From CAZJNX01 sp964547415 (GTDB lineage: Bacteria > Pseudomonadota > Alphaproteobacteria > Rhizobiales > Amorphaceae): 24,644 nt of DNA. The notes below the pieces were generated by a model, which worked only from the letters and a program-made list of their open reading frames with translations, made no database searches and was not told the DNA's origin. Location of the stretch: the NCBI GenBank assembly GCA_964547415.1, contig CAZJNX010000046.1:1-24644 (forward strand), read 5' to 3'. Both the position numbers and the translations under genes were made by a program. This document shows, in pieces, positions 24,067-24,644 of this stretch; position 1 is the stretch's first letter, and every line of letters begins with the position of its first letter.

Positions 24067-24470
24067 TGCGGGTGCAAACACGCCAGCCATCACGCGACCC
24101 GCCACGAGGCGCTCGAGCCGGTTCGACAGACGGTCTGCCAGCGCTTCGGTACCGTGGGTCGGGGCACGGCCACGGGCCTCGGGATCCGCCGCGACCATGG
24201 CGCGCAGTCCACGAGCGGCGATGTCCAGCGCGCGATCCGCTTCCTCGGCGCCGAGATCTCCCCCGCCTTCGTCCGCGCGCCCGAGCGCAACGGCTGTGCC
24301 GAGCGCTCCATGCGCACCCTGAAGGAGAACCCCGTCATGCGGCGGTGGTTCGACGCGGGCGAGGACCCCCGCCAGGTCCTCCTCCCGTTCCGGTGCAGCC
24401 GCATAGAAAGCGGATTATGCGGCGCCACCGATACCGGACCCCGGCGCAGGTCCCGACCGGAGCAGAGCGC
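24067..24470 (+). pseudogene. IS3-family integrase (rve) remnant
   Basis: In one frame from about 24067, HEALEPVRQTVCQRFG, GLGIRRDHGAQSTSGDVQRA, IRFLGAEISPAFVRAPERNG and CAERSMRTLKENPV follow the second half of an IS3 orfB. They retain the second Asp (RxDHG) and the Glu of the DDE triad (GNGxxER). The tail RHRYRTPAQV (about 24420-24450) lies in another frame. The orfA and first half of orfB are missing; 23958-24066 shows no recognisable sequence. Decayed fragment. Confidence 0.72.
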
Positions 24471-24556
24471 AACCCTGCAGGATGCCGCTGCAGCCCTCCG
24501 CGCTGTCTCGAAACCGTGGACGGTTGAGGAAGCCTGCAGCGAGGCCTGGAACGCTT

Positions 24557-24590
24557 CCCACGCCCACGCCCACGCCCACGCCCACGCCCC
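24557..24590. repeat. CCCACG hexamer repeat
   Basis: Five exact tandem copies of CCCACG (24557-24586) followed by CCCC. Such a simple-sequence tract can change length by slippage. It lies beyond the IS3 remnant and is not in any recognised gene. Confidence 0.85.
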
Positions 24591-24644
24591 GCCTCCTCAT
24601 GCCTCCACAGGGCCATCCGATAGGCGCGTTGGCATCGATCAGGC

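Overview
The window is very GC-rich bacterial DNA. Two phasins, a biotin-dependent acyl-CoA carboxylase alpha subunit, a one-domain Ppx/GppA phosphatase, an ECF sigma/anti-sigma pair and leuA together suggest an alphaproteobacterium, probably Hyphomicrobiales-like and able to store polyhydroxyalkanoate (inference from gene content). All calls come from reading the sequence; no database search was made.

Layout. 1-1002: the 5' part of leuA (minus) with a leucine-rich leader peptide gene and hairpins upstream, then a candidate small structured RNA (plus) ending in a strong intrinsic terminator. 1010-2875: a two-PAS histidine-kinase-like protein that has lost its phosphoacceptor His. 3218-4386: two phasins, the second behind a promoter overlapped by an 11-bp inverted repeat. 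4760-5890: a Ppx/GppA phosphatase. 6290-8270: about 2 kb of non-coding tandem repeats with a unit near 174 bp. 8435-11452: an anti-sigma factor and its ECF sigma factor, divergent from a subtilisin-like protease whose reading frame is broken by one amber codon inside the signal peptide.

11842-14226: pccA followed by an acylphosphatase. 14415-14912: a small heat-shock protein. 15185-17518: a GAF/GGDEF/EAL protein with a degenerate GGDEF motif and intact EAL residues. 17529-19557: a metallophosphoesterase and a lipid kinase, likely co-transcribed. 19658-21149: a small unknown protein, divergent from an HU-like protein and an atypical short-chain dehydrogenase. 21235-24470: a graveyard of decayed insertion sequences (IS630, IS5, two IS110, IS256 and IS3 types), every one truncated or frameshifted.

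The functional themes are carbon storage and acyl-CoA metabolism (phasins, PccA), stress and envelope signalling (ECF/anti-sigma/protease, Hsp20), c-di-GMP turnover and leucine synthesis. The most unusual items are the Leu-codon leader of leuA, the tandem-repeat block, the amber codon in the exported protease, the CUCCUCCC-containing RNA candidate and the kinase without its histidine.
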